Source of the DNA: Thermoleophilaceae bacterium | Lineage (GTDB): Bacteria; Actinomycetota; Thermoleophilia; Solirubrobacterales; Thermoleophilaceae | Assembly (NCBI GenBank): GCA_030447725.1 | Contig: JAUJOQ010000002.1 | Coordinates: 35,048 to 99,047, forward strand | Reading direction: 5' to 3' | Length of the DNA: 64,000 nt | In this document: piece by piece, positions 22,646-30,938 of the stretch | How positions within the stretch are numbered: the stretch's first letter is position 1 | Layout: each line of letters opens with the position of its first letter | The notes under the pieces: generated by a model | Database searches by the model: none | What the model was told of the DNA's origin: nothing | What the model saw: the letters and a program-made list of their open reading frames with translations, nothing else | Program-made: the position numbers and the translations under genes

Positions 22646-23275
22646 CTACTGACCCACCGGCGTCAGCGCCGGATCCGTCGTCGTCACCGGCTCGGGCACC
22701 ACCGGCGCCGGCTCGGAGGTCACGGGCTCGACCGGCGCAGCCTCGGCGACCACCGGCTCGTCGGCCACCGGCTCGGGCGAAACCGGCGGCGCCGTAGCCG
22801 CGCCTTCCTCGATGCGGGCGGCCGCCCGGCGCGCATCCACGGCGGGGTTCGAGCGCAGGTAGCGCACCTCACCGGGAGCGGGCAGCACCAGCCCGGCCTC
22901 GGCCGCCACCCGCTGGATCCGCTCGCTCGAGCCCAGGCGCGCGATCTGGGTGCGCAGCTTGGCGTTCTCGCGCTTGATCTCTCCGGCGGCCTCGGCGGTG
23001 GCGGCGATGTCGCGGTTCATCTGCAGCAGGTCGACGTTGAAGAACACGATCCCGGCCAGCAGCACGAAGACAATCGCGATCCAGCCGCGTCCGTGGAGGA
23101 GGTTGTCGAGCACGGCTGCTCCCCGCGGCTGGCCGCGGCGGGCGGTCCGGGCGCCGCCGGCGGGCGCGCCCCTGCGGGCCGGGCTCGGGCGGCGGACCGG
23201 CGCCGGCGCCGGAGCGGACTTTGGCCTCGGGGACGCTCGGCGCGCCGGAGCACGTCTGGCCGGGGCGGCGGCCAT
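22646..23275 (-). CDS. ftsL: FtsL-like division protein
   Basis: 209 residues: a basic, Ala/Pro/Arg-rich cytoplasmic tail (1-60), one membrane segment WIAIVFVLLAGIVFFNVDLL (about 65-84), a heptad-like coiled coil (about 87-125; EIKRENAKLRTQIARLGS) and a Pro/Val/Glu-rich tail. This topology and its place between rsmH and ftsI define FtsL; the sequence itself is little conserved in the family. The ATG at 23275 overlaps the rsmH stop by one base. The proline-rich extracytoplasmic tail is long for FtsL. Confidence 0.82.
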   Translation of the reverse strand: MAAAPARRAPARRASPRPKSAPAPAPVRRPSPARRGAPAGGARTARRGQPRGAAVLDNLLHGRGWIAIVFVLLAGIVFFNVDLLQMNRDIAATAEAAGEIKRENAKLRTQIARLGSSERIQRVAAEAGLVLPAPGEVRYLRSNPAVDARRAAARIEEGAATAPPVSPEPVADEPVVAEAAPVEPVTSEPAPVVPEPVTTTDPALTPVGQ

Positions 23276-24228
23276 CAGGGCCTCCCCGTCTCGATGCGGC
23301 GCGCCGCACGCAGATGTGCGGAGCGCGCGCGGGGGTTGTCGGCCACCTCGCCCGGCGACGGGGCCACCGCACGGCGGGTGAGCAGCTCCGCCTCCGGCGT
23401 GCGGCCACAGCCGCACACGGGCATGTCGGGCGGGCAGATGCAGCCACGGGCGCGCTCGGCGAGGAAGCGCTTGACCCGGCGGTCCTCGAGCGAGTGGAAG
23501 GAGATGGCCGCCAGGCGGCCCTCCTCGCGCAGAATGGCCCACGCGGCGGGCAATGCGCGGTCGAGCGCCTCCAGCTCCTCGTTCACCGCGATGCGGATCG
23601 CCTGGAAGATGCGCTTGGCGGGGTGACTGCCACCGAAGCGCCGGCGGATGGCGGCGGGAAGCGCAGCCTCGACGGCGTCGACCAGCTGGCCCGTGGTCTC
23701 GAACGGAGTGGTCTCGCGCCGGCGCACGATCTCGCGGGCGATGATGCGCGCGTTGGGATCCTCGCCGTAGCGGCGAAAGACCTGGGCCAGGCGGCGCTGA
23801 TCCCATCCGTTCACGATCGCGCGCGCGTCGAGCTCGCGCTCGGGATCCATCCGCATGTCCAGCGGCGCGTCGTAGGAGTATGAGAAGCCGCGCTCGCGCG
23901 CGTCCACCTGCATCGACGAGACGCCGAGGTCCAGGTACACGAGGTCTGCCTGAAAGCCCTCCTCGCCCAGCAGCTCGAGCGCCTCCGAGTACTCCATGCG
24001 CATGAAGCGCGTCTCGCAGGAGACCTCGGCGGCCATCTCCTCGAAGCGCTCGCGGGCCGCCGGATCGCGATCGATGCACACCAGCGTGCCGCCGGCGCCG
24101 AGGCGGTCGGCGATCAGCCGCGCGTGACCGCCCGCCCCGAAGGTGCAGTCCACCACATTCTCGCCCGGCGCCGGGTCGGTCAGCTCGATCAGCTCACCGG
24201 CCAGGACGGGTACATGCGCGCGCGTCAT
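23275..24228 (-). CDS. rsmH: 16S rRNA (cytosine-1402-N4)-methyltransferase RsmH
   Basis: 317 residues. SAM-binding motifs VDCTFGAGGHARLIAD and YLDLGVSSMQVDARERGFSY, RIFQAIRIAVNEEL, and SFHSLEDRRVKRF are the family blocks (formerly MraW). It methylates C1402 of 16S rRNA. ATG at 24228 (MTRAHVPVL) is the classical start; a TTG at 24246 would overlap mraZ. It is next to mraZ as in most dcw clusters. Confidence 0.96.
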   Translation of the reverse strand: MTRAHVPVLAGELIELTDPAPGENVVDCTFGAGGHARLIADRLGAGGTLVCIDRDPAARERFEEMAAEVSCETRFMRMEYSEALELLGEEGFQADLVYLDLGVSSMQVDARERGFSYSYDAPLDMRMDPERELDARAIVNGWDQRRLAQVFRRYGEDPNARIIAREIVRRRETTPFETTGQLVDAVEAALPAAIRRRFGGSHPAKRIFQAIRIAVNEELEALDRALPAAWAILREEGRLAAISFHSLEDRRVKRFLAERARGCICPPDMPVCGCGRTPEAELLTRRAVAPSPGEVADNPRARSAHLRAARRIETGRP

Positions 24229-24229
24229 G

Positions 24230-24664
24230 TCAAGAAGGATCGCCAAGGGAGCCGGTCACCTCCCCGATGCTCGCGTCGAGCGCCTCCTGCTCCTCCTGCC
24301 AGCGCTCGTTGCTCCACACCTCCAGGTGGTCGCCCACACCGGCCACCACGACCTCCTTCTCCACGCCCGCGTGTGACATCAGCGGCGGTGGCAAGGTCAC
24401 CCGGCCCGACGAGTCGAGTTCGACGTCGAAGGAGTTCGCACCGAAGAAGCGCTGGATGCTCTTGTACTCCCGGCCGAGCGGGTTCTGGCCCTGGAGTGCG
24501 CGCTCGAAGGTGCTGACACGCGCTTCGGGGGTCCAGACGGATATGCAGGGGTCGGAGTCCTTGGCGAGAACAAGTCCTGATGAGAAGGCGGCGCGGAACC
24601 GGGAGGGGATGCTCAAGCGGTGCTTTGCGTCCAGCGTGTGTTCGTAGTGGCCTCTGAATGCCAT
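24230..24664 (-). CDS. mraZ: Transcriptional regulator / division protein MraZ
   Basis: 144 residues with the two AbrB-like DNA-binding repeats: DAKHRLSIPSRFRAAF (about 12-27) and LDSSGRVTLPPPL (about 83-95), each with the D-x-x-x-R motif. MraZ is known to bind direct repeats in its own promoter and repress the dcw operon; such repeats are present about 100 bases upstream (see operator). ATG at 24664 begins MAFRGHYEHTLD, the conserved N-terminus. Confidence 0.96.
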   Translation of the reverse strand: MAFRGHYEHTLDAKHRLSIPSRFRAAFSSGLVLAKDSDPCISVWTPEARVSTFERALQGQNPLGREYKSIQRFFGANSFDVELDSSGRVTLPPPLMSHAGVEKEVVVAGVGDHLEVWSNERWQEEQEALDASIGEVTGSLGDPS

Positions 24665-24710
24665 CCGTGCAGCTCTCTTCCCTGGGTGCTGCCTCGGGGG
24701 CCTACTCGGA

Positions 24711-24747
24711 CCGGAGTGGCGGAGTGGGAGGAGCCCCGCCACTCCGG
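24711..24747 (-). promoter_or_regulatory. 12-bp perfect hairpin in the mraZ leader
   Basis: Arms at 24711-24722 and 24736-24747 are perfect 12-base complements around a 13-base loop. On the mRNA strand the element lies just after the predicted transcription start and 47 bases before the mraZ ATG. No U-tract follows. It could affect leader stability or translation. Confidence 0.55.
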
Positions 24748-24760
24748 TCGTCGTAGGCTG

Positions 24761-24810
24761 GCGCCACTGTAGCCCACAGTCTCCCACTCTGCAACACCAG
24801 GTCCCACTTT
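24761..24810 (-). promoter_or_regulatory. mraZ promoter overlapped by five MraZ-type boxes
   Basis: On the minus strand five GTGxxx boxes start exactly 10 bp apart, at 24807, 24797, 24787, 24777 and 24767: GTGGGA, GTGTTG, GTGGGA, GTGGGC, GTGGCG. Known MraZ operators are TGGGN/GTGGG direct repeats at this spacing. A TTGCAG (24794-24789) and a TACAGT (24771-24766) separated by 17 bases could be -35 and -10, and they fall inside the box ladder, which would place MraZ on top of RNA polymerase. Confidence 0.8.
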
Positions 24811-25006
24811 CCCGTCCGAGCGGTGTGCTGTCGCGGCTCCAGGATCCCGGAAAGCCACTCCCCGAGCGGGATCGGCGCCGGTGGAGAAGGTGGGACGACC
24901 TCCCGCGAACGTGGATGTGTTCGTGCAGCCCGAGCGCGCGGGTGGGCGATTGCAGCCGGGGGCCCATCCTGCACCCGTTCCTGCACCCCGGGTCCGCCCC
25001 GCATCG

Positions 25007-25855
25007 CTACACGGCCGGCAGCCCTCCGGAGCCCAGCAGCGCCGCAGCCAGCGCGGCCGCCACCATCAACAGCACCGACGGCACGAGCAACAGCGCCACC
25101 ACAAGCTGGATCTTGGGCCCGGCCTTGGCGGCCTCCTCCTGCACATGGCGGCGCAGCGCCACCCTCGTGTCGCGCGCCTGGGCGGCGAGCGTGCGCCCCA
25201 GCGGCGCGCCGTGGCGGCGCGCCCGTTCCAGCGCGGCGCAGAGCGCGCGCACCTCGGGTTGGGGCAACCGCTCGGTGAGCGCGTCGAGCGCCTCGGACAG
25301 CGGCACCCCCAGCTCAACCTCCCTCCCCACCGCGCGCCACTCCGCGGCCAGCGCGCCCGAGCTGCGACCACCCACCTCCGAGAGGGCGGCCGGCAGCGAA
25401 GCACCGGCCTCGACGGTCACGCGCAGCACGTCGAGCATCGCCGGAAGCGCTCGCCGCACGGCCTGCTCGCGCTCACGCGCGCGGCGAGCCAGCCACAGGT
25501 CCGGGGCCAGAAAGCCCGCCCCAGGCGCTGCCACCGTCACGAGCACGCCGAGCCGGCCGGGCGCCATCCCGGCCGCCAGGGCGCCGGCCAGCCCGCCCAG
25601 CACCGCGGCGGCGAGCTTGGCGGCCATCAGCTCCCGCGGCCCGAACCCACCGGGCCGTCCCGCGGCCAGGATCCGCCGCTCCAGGTCGCGCGGCGTACCG
25701 CGGCCGGCCGCCGCTCGCGCCCCGAGAGCGATGAGGGCGCGAAGCGTTCGGGGCCCGCCGGCTCCGCGCGCTCGCGGCTCCGCCGGGATCAGCCACAGGG
25801 CACCGAGCACCCCCAGAGCGGCAGCGGCGAACGCGAGCGCGGCGGCGATCACCAC
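25007..25855 (-). CDS. tadC: TadC-like membrane protein of Tad pilus/secretion system
   Basis: About 282 residues with a type II secretion F (T2SSF) domain: [28 protein letters not shown] (about 125-155), then a conserved helix [26 protein letters not shown] and a C-terminal hydrophobic hairpin. N-terminal membrane segment about 2-24. It would be the second inner-membrane platform subunit. Start is one of two GTG codons (25855 or 25852) overlapping the tadB stop. Confidence 0.85.
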   Translation of the reverse strand: MVIAAALAFAAAALGVLGALWLIPAEPRARGAGGPRTLRALIALGARAAAGRGTPRDLERRILAAGRPGGFGPRELMAAKLAAAVLGGLAGALAAGMAPGRLGVLVTVAAPGAGFLAPDLWLARRAREREQAVRRALPAMLDVLRVTVEAGASLPAALSEVGGRSSGALAAEWRAVGREVELGVPLSEALDALTERLPQPEVRALCAALERARRHGAPLGRTLAAQARDTRVALRRHVQEEAAKAGPKIQLVVALLLVPSVLLMVAAALAAALLGSGGLPAV

Positions 25856-26706
25856 CGCACCCGGCCGAGCCGGCGGATCGCGACGGCCGCGACAATCTGC
25901 AGCACCACCGCAATCCCCACGAGCCACGCCGTCAGGAACGAGGTCATCAGGCCGATCAGAAATCCTGGACTGGCCAGCTCGGCGAGCAGCGCGCCGCCCA
26001 CGGGAAGCAGCACCACGATCAGCCCCGTGAAGCGGGCCTGCGCCGTGGCGCTGCGCACCTCGTCCTCCAGACGCGCCTGATCGCCGAACGCCTCGGCAGT
26101 CTCGCGCAGCAGGGCGGACAGGTCGCCGCCGGCACGGCGCTGCACGAGGCAGGCCGCCACCACGGTGTCGAGCCGCGCGGAGCGCACGCGCATGCGCATG
26201 GCCTCGAGCGCGTCCTCGGTGCGGGCGCCCGCGTCGAGCTCACCGGCCACACGAAGCAGCTCGTGGCCCGCCGCCCCCGACAGTCCCTCGGCGGCGCCGG
26301 CCAGCGCGCCGCGCAGCGACCGCCCGGCGCCGAGGGCGTCGGCCAGCGCCACAGCCACCGCGGCGGCATCCGCCTCCACCGCGCGCCGGTAGTGCTCGCG
26401 CCGGGCACGCAGCCCTCGAGAGGCGGCCCATGGACCACCGGCGCCCAGGGCCAGCCCCGCGAGCGGTCCGGCCACCAGCGCCCCTACGACGAACGCGAGG
26501 GCGGCGCCGGCCAGCAGCATCCGCCTTCTATCGGCCGCCCCAGGGTCGCGCCCCTCCCGTCCCACCCGCACAAGCGCCTCGGCCAGATCGGCCACCGATC
26601 GGGCCGCGCCGGGGAGGCGCTCCCGCGCGCCCGCGGTGATCGCGAGCTGCAGCAGTCCCAGCGCGCCCAGCGTCCCCGCTACGAACGCCAGCGACGCCGC
26701 GCTCAC
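25849..26706 (-). CDS. tadB: TadB-like membrane protein of Tad pilus/secretion system
   Basis: 285 residues. T2SSF domain with [25 protein letters not shown] and [32 protein letters not shown]; hydrophobic segments near the N-terminus, about 63-95, and at the C-terminus. It forms the inner-membrane platform with TadC. GTG at 26706 overlaps the cpaF stop as GTGA. Confidence 0.87.
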   Translation of the reverse strand: MSAASLAFVAGTLGALGLLQLAITAGARERLPGAARSVADLAEALVRVGREGRDPGAADRRRMLLAGAALAFVVGALVAGPLAGLALGAGGPWAASRGLRARREHYRRAVEADAAAVAVALADALGAGRSLRGALAGAAEGLSGAAGHELLRVAGELDAGARTEDALEAMRMRVRSARLDTVVAACLVQRRAGGDLSALLRETAEAFGDQARLEDEVRSATAQARFTGLIVVLLPVGGALLAELASPGFLIGLMTSFLTAWLVGIAVVLQIVAAVAIRRLGRVRW

Positions 26707-27860
26707 CCGCTCACCCGCGCGAGCCGCTCCGCCAGCCGGCCTCCGTGCAGCGGCGCCATCCGCCCGTCGTGCAGCAGCTCCCGCGTGCCGGTCCCGCCGG
26801 CCACTCTCACCGCCTCGGCGATGGAGGTGACGGCACGTGAGCCGTCGGTCTGTCGCGCCTGGTGCACCACCAGATCCACCGCGCTGGCCACCTGCTCGCG
26901 CACGGCCGCGTGGGGCAGCGCGACATCGGCCATCAGCGCAAGCGTCTCCAGACGGCGCAGTGCATCCTCGGGCGAGTTGGCGTGCACCGTGCTCAGGGAG
27001 CCGTCATGTCCGGTGTTCAGCGCCTGCAGCAGGTCGAGCGCCTCGCCGCCGCGCACCTCTCCGACCACGATCCGGTCAGGCCGCATCCGTAAGGCGTTGC
27101 GCACCAACTGGCGGATGGTCACCTCGCCGCGGCCGTCGAGGCTCGCCGGCCGCGACTCGAGCCGCACCACATGGCGCTGACGAAGCCGCAGCTCGGCCGC
27201 GTCCTCGATCGTCACGATCCGCTCCTCGCCTGGGATGGCACCGGAGAGAGCGTTCAGCGTGGTGGTCTTGCCGGAGCCGGTGCCGCCGCTCACGAGGATC
27301 GAGGCCCGTCCGGCCACGGCTACGGCAAGGAGCTCCGCCGCTGTCGCGGGAAGGGTTCCGTTGCCCACGAGGTCGCGCAGCGAGAACCCTTCGCGACGGA
27401 AGCGGCGGATCGTCAGGCACGGACCGCTCAGCGAAAGCGGCGGAATCACCACGTTCACGCGGGAGCCGTCGGCAAGCCGGGCGTCGCACAGGGGCGAGGC
27501 CTCGTCGACCCGCCGGCCGAGGGGGGCCAGGATCCGCTCGATCGCGTGCATGAGAGCCGCTTCGGACTCGAAGCTCGCCCCACTACGCTCGAGCCTGCCC
27601 CTTCGCTCCACGTAGACCGAGCCGGCGCCGTTGACCATCACCTCGTCCACCGCCGGGTCGGCCAGCAGCGGCTCGAGCGGCCCCAGACCGGTCGCGAGCA
27701 GGATCACCCGGTCGCAGAGGGCGGCCCTGTCGGCCTCCCCCAGCGCGGCCGCCTCGCGCTCGACGAGCGCGTGCACCTCCTCGCGCACGTCCCCGCCCGC
27801 GGCGCCCGAGCGCGCCCGCTCGATCAGCTGCGCGCGCAGCACCTCCGCGAACTCGTCCAT
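26703..27860 (-). CDS. cpaF: CpaF/TadA pilus-assembly ATPase
   Basis: 385-residue hexameric secretion ATPase of the type II/IV family. [23 protein letters not shown] is the N-terminal domain motif of TadA/CpaF; Walker A is [17 protein letters not shown]; the Asp box TIEDAAEL and Walker B region [19 protein letters not shown] with [12 protein letters not shown] follow. It energises pilin assembly at the cytoplasmic face. ATG at 27860 with an upstream AGGG-like site is preferred over a GTG at 27869. First gene of cpaF-tadB-tadC; no pilin, TadE/F, CpaE or prepilin peptidase lies beside it. Confidence 0.93.
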   Translation of the reverse strand: MDEFAEVLRAQLIERARSGAAGGDVREEVHALVEREAAALGEADRAALCDRVILLATGLGPLEPLLADPAVDEVMVNGAGSVYVERRGRLERSGASFESEAALMHAIERILAPLGRRVDEASPLCDARLADGSRVNVVIPPLSLSGPCLTIRRFRREGFSLRDLVGNGTLPATAAELLAVAVAGRASILVSGGTGSGKTTTLNALSGAIPGEERIVTIEDAAELRLRQRHVVRLESRPASLDGRGEVTIRQLVRNALRMRPDRIVVGEVRGGEALDLLQALNTGHDGSLSTVHANSPEDALRRLETLALMADVALPHAAVREQVASAVDLVVHQARQTDGSRAVTSIAEAVRVAGGTGTRELLHDGRMAPLHGGRLAERLARVSG

Positions 27861-27919
27861 CGGTCCCACACCCTGGGGAGGCCTCGGCCGCTGAGTTCTC
27901 GCCCCCCATACTTGCGGGA

Positions 27920-29083
27920 GTGCGCCGCCTGCTCCTCCTCGTGTCCGCCGTGGTCCTCGTGGACACGATGTTCTACGCCGCGATCGTCCCTCTGCTGCCG
28001 GAGTACCGCGACGATCTCGGCCTGTCGAAGTCGGCGGCCGGCGGGCTCACCGCCTCCTATGCGGCCGGCACCCTGATCGGGGCGCTTCCATCCGGATGGC
28101 TCGCCGCCCGCGTGGGCGGAAAGAGCACCGTGCTCGCAGGTCTCGGCCTGCTCGCGGTCTCGAGCGTGGCCTTCGGCTTCGCCGGCGACATCGTGCTGCT
28201 CGACGCCATCCGCTTCGTGCAAGGAATCGGCGGCGCCTGCTCCTGGGCCGGCGGGTTCGCCTGGCTGATGGCGGCCGCTCCCGCCGACCGCCGCGGTGAG
28301 CTGATCGGCACGGCGCTCGGCGCCGCCATATTCGGCGTGCTGCTGGGGCCCGTGCTCGGCGGCGCAGCAACCCAGACCAGCCCGGAGGTCGTTTTCTCCG
28401 GCGTCGGCGGGCTGGCGGTGGGGCTGGCTGTCTGGGCGCTGTCCACACCCGGTGACGTGCCTCAGGGACAGGCCGGCTGGGGCCGGCTGGTGGTCGCCCT
28501 GCGCGGGCGGTCACTCGTACTCGCGATCTGGCTCGTCGCCCTTCCCGCTCTGTTTTCGGGCACCATCGGTGTGCTTGTGCCGCTGCGCCTGGACGACCTC
28601 GGCGCCGGCGGTGTCGCCGTCGGAGCGATATTCCTCGCCGCGGCCGCGGTCGAAGCGATCCTCAGCCCACTGCTGGGGCGCTTCTCCGATCGCCGCGGCC
28701 GCCTGCTGCCGCTGCGCCTCGGACTGGGCGCCGCTGCCGTGGCGGCCATCCTCCTACCCCTGCCGGGCGCCGTCTGGCTGCTCGGCGCGACGGTGGTATT
28801 CGCTGTCGCGGCGCTGGGGATGTTCTGGGCCCCGGCCGCCGCGCTGCTGTCGGAGCGCTCGGAGTCCGCCGGGCTCGACCAGGGCTTCGCTTTCGGGCTG
28901 ATGAACCTGGCTTGGGCTGCGGGCCAGGTGGTGGGCGGCGCCGCCGGGGGCGGCCTTGCCGACGCGACTGCCGATGCCCTCCCCTACGCGCTGCTGGGCC
29001 TGCTCTGCGCGGGCACGCTTGCGGTGGCCGGCCAGTCGCGTCTCGGCGCTCGTGCGCGCAGACGCTCGCCGGCCTCGGCGTAG
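27920..29083 (+). CDS. Major facilitator superfamily transporter
   Basis: 387 residues and about 12 membrane segments. The MFS loop-2 motif appears as GWLAARVGGKSTVLAGLGLL, and a second copy in the other half as PLLGRFSDRRGRLLPLRLGL; RFVQGIGGACSWAGGF is the typical helix-4 segment of drug-efflux type members. Substrate unknown. GTG start at 27920, 60 bases from the divergent cpaF start. Confidence 0.85.
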   Translation: MRRLLLLVSAVVLVDTMFYAAIVPLLPEYRDDLGLSKSAAGGLTASYAAGTLIGALPSGWLAARVGGKSTVLAGLGLLAVSSVAFGFAGDIVLLDAIRFVQGIGGACSWAGGFAWLMAAAPADRRGELIGTALGAAIFGVLLGPVLGGAATQTSPEVVFSGVGGLAVGLAVWALSTPGDVPQGQAGWGRLVVALRGRSLVLAIWLVALPALFSGTIGVLVPLRLDDLGAGGVAVGAIFLAAAAVEAILSPLLGRFSDRRGRLLPLRLGLGAAAVAAILLPLPGAVWLLGATVVFAVAALGMFWAPAAALLSERSESAGLDQGFAFGLMNLAWAAGQVVGGAAGGGLADATADALPYALLGLLCAGTLAVAGQSRLGARARRRSPASA

Positions 29084-29093
29084 ACGGCCGCGG

Positions 29094-29747
29094 CTACTGA
29101 CGCCCGCAGGTGGGCCACGGGTCCGTGCCGCGGTCGCGGTACAGACGCAGCGCTACTCGGTCCTGGTGGGACTCCGAGGCCTTTGCGGGGTCGCTGCCGC
29201 GACCGCCGTAGGCCTCCCAAGTTGCGCGGGCGAACTGGAACTTGCCGCGGTAGCGACCATCGGGGGAAACGGCCGTGGGGTCACCGCCGGACTCGCAGAG
29301 CGCGATCAGCCGGAGCACGCGCGGAAGCCTCACCGAGCTCCCATCCTGCGGCGGGGAGCCACCGGCCGGAGCGCCGCCGCTGCGTCCACCGGGATGGACC
29401 ACGCTGTCGCGGCTGAACGGGCGAAGGCTCAGGGCGCGGCGGGTCAAGGGACCGACTATGCCGTCGGCGACCAGACCTCGGCGGCGCTGGAACCGGCGTA
29501 CCGCTCGATCGGTCTCGGGCCCGAACACACCATCGGCGCTGAGCTTGAGACGCCGCTGTACCCGCCGGACGGCGCGGCCGCGGTCGCCCTTGCGAAGGGT
29601 CACCGAGCTGCTCGACGCGCCCGCCTGGACGCGGGGCTCGTCGGCGACGGCGGTGGAGGTGCCGGTACCGGCGCTGCCCAGCACGGCGGCGGCAAGCAAC
29701 AGCGGCACGGATCGGCGCAATCGGCCAGAGACTGCAATGTCACCCAC
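29094..29747 (-). CDS. Secreted Rpf/lysozyme-like hydrolase with peptidoglycan-binding domain
   Basis: 217 residues: signal peptide (RRSVPLLLAAAVLGSAGTGTSTAVADE, cleaved near 35), a PG_binding_1 domain (about 48-105; VRRVQRRLKLSADGVFGPETDRAVRRFQ), a linker, then a resuscitation-promoting-factor-type fold (about 143-217) with the catalytic glutamate in IALCESGGDP and GKFQFARATWEAYGG. It likely cleaves peptidoglycan outside the cell in growth or resuscitation. GTG at 29747. The leader carries a c-di-AMP riboswitch, a pairing known for such genes in actinobacteria. Confidence 0.88.
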   Translation of the reverse strand: MGDIAVSGRLRRSVPLLLAAAVLGSAGTGTSTAVADEPRVQAGASSSSVTLRKGDRGRAVRRVQRRLKLSADGVFGPETDRAVRRFQRRRGLVADGIVGPLTRRALSLRPFSRDSVVHPGGRSGGAPAGGSPPQDGSSVRLPRVLRLIALCESGGDPTAVSPDGRYRGKFQFARATWEAYGGRGSDPAKASESHQDRVALRLYRDRGTDPWPTCGRQ

Positions 29748-29763
29748 GGACTTCGGACTCCTC

Positions 29764-29912
29764 TTTCCTGGCGCCTACGGGGTGAGCTGACGGGCTCGCG
29801 CTGGAAAGTGCGCTACGCCGCAATGCAGACGGCGATTCGCCCCGGGGACCGGAAGCACTTCCGATCCCGATGGGTCCCCCGTTCTCCGGCGCTCAGGGCG
29901 ACGGAGACTCGG
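29764..29912 (-). promoter_or_regulatory. ydaO/yuaA-type cyclic di-AMP riboswitch
   Basis: The leader of the Rpf-like gene contains the conserved blocks of the ydaO class in order on the minus strand: AACGGGGGACCCA, then GGGGCGAATCGCCG, then CCCGTCAGCTCACCCCGT with AGGCG, ending in GGAAAGAGGAG, which also supplies the ribosome-site region. Known members bind c-di-AMP and usually turn off wall-hydrolase genes. Read by eye; boundaries approximate. Confidence 0.85.
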
Positions 29913-29976
29913 CTTGGTTCAATGAACGTGGAGTATGAAAGCAGATCTGGCGGCCGGTGGCGGCCCGCCGGATCTC

Positions 29977-30762
29977 TCAGGCGCCCGTCCGTGCGTCCCC
30001 ATCGTCGGCAGAAGGGGCCTCGACCACGGTCGCGTCCTCGATCCGAGCGTCGCTGTCGCGGGAGGGCGCGAGCAGGTCGTCGACGATGTCCGTCACGCTC
30101 ACCGGGGGCGGTTCGGCCGCCGGGGGCGGCGGCCGGGGTGGCTCCTCTTCCGGACGCTCGGGGGAAAGCTCCTCCACGGGCGGCGGCTCGACCGGGGGCT
30201 CCTCCACGGGCGGCGGGTCAGCCGGGAGCTCCTCCACGGGCAGCGGCTCGACCGGGGGCTCCTCCACGGGCGGCGGGTCGACCGGGAGCTCCTCCACGGG
30301 CGGCATCTCGACGGTGGATTGGTCCACGGGCGGATCCTCGACGAACGGCGGCTCCACCGGGGGCAGCGACTCCACTGGGGGCGGCGGCTCCTCGACGGGG
30401 AGTGGCTCCACCGGGGGCGGCGGATCCTCGACGGGAAGTGGCTCCACCGGGGGCGGCGGATCCTCGGCGGGCGGCGGATACTCGACGGCCGCCGGATACT
30501 CGACGGCCACCGGCTCCGCCGGACCCGGTGGCTCCACCGGTGGCTCCTCCACGGGAGGCGGCACGACCGGAGACTCCGCGGAGGCAACCTCCTGGGCCGG
30601 CGTCGATCCCACGACGGGGGCCGGCTCGGCCGCGGGCTCCGGCGAAGGGCCCGGCGTCAACTCGACATGACCGAGCCCGCCACCGCGCCGCCTCGCAGCC
30701 CTCGCGACAGCCACTCCGGCGGCCAGCAGTACGGCACCTCTGACGATCCTTGCGGCTCCCAT
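29977..30762 (-). CDS. Membrane-anchored proline-rich repeat protein
   Basis: 261 residues: one N-terminal hydrophobic segment (ARIVRGAVLLAAGVAVARAA), then a long Pro/Glu/Val region with about twelve imperfect decapeptides of the type PPVEEPPVEP or LPVEELPADP (residues about 80-215), ending in an acidic tail. The DNA shows the same thing as 30-bp repeats. Such stretches usually form extended rods. Start ATG at 30762 (MGAARIV). The opposite strand gives a Gly/Ser/Thr-rich shadow frame. Function not known. Confidence 0.7.
   Translation of the reverse strand: MGAARIVRGAVLLAAGVAVARAARRRGGGLGHVELTPGPSPEPAAEPAPVVGSTPAQEVASAESPVVPPPVEEPPVEPPGPAEPVAVEYPAAVEYPPPAEDPPPPVEPLPVEDPPPPVEPLPVEEPPPPVESLPPVEPPFVEDPPVDQSTVEMPPVEELPVDPPPVEEPPVEPLPVEELPADPPPVEEPPVEPPPVEELSPERPEEEPPRPPPPAAEPPPVSVTDIVDDLLAPSRDSDARIEDATVVEAPSADDGDARTGA
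30160..30500. repeat. Tandem 30-bp coding repeats
   Basis: Imperfect direct repeats with a 30-base unit (each holding CTCCTCCACGGGCGGCGG or a close variant on the plus strand), best preserved at 30168-30305. They encode decapeptides of the proline-rich protein and are candidates for copy-number variation between strains. Confidence 0.8.
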
Positions 30763-30938
30763 GGCATCGACGATAGCGCCGCCCCGTGGCGACGGCAGCA
30801 CAGCACGCCACTACGCACGCACGTCTCGACCGGGTGGCAGACCAGGTCATCGCGGCGAATGCTCTATTACTGGCTCGACCGGGAGGCGCCAGCACTGGGA
30901 GAAGAGTGTGGCTCGCCTCCGCCGTACGCGAACCTTTG

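Noticed and set aside
22646-24079. 477-codon minus-strand frame joining ftsL with upstream sequence
   Set aside because: The part above 23275 is out of frame with rsmH, which has all its catalytic motifs; only the ftsL portion is real.
30160-30500. CRISPR-like array
   Set aside because: Repeats are directly adjacent, vary, keep a 30-base coding period and have no spacers; no cas gene is near.
29957-30670. Gly/Ser/Thr repeat protein on the plus strand
   Set aside because: It is the reverse frame of the proline-rich gene; the minus frame has a membrane segment and consistent Glu/Pro decapeptides, the plus frame has no export signal or ordered region.
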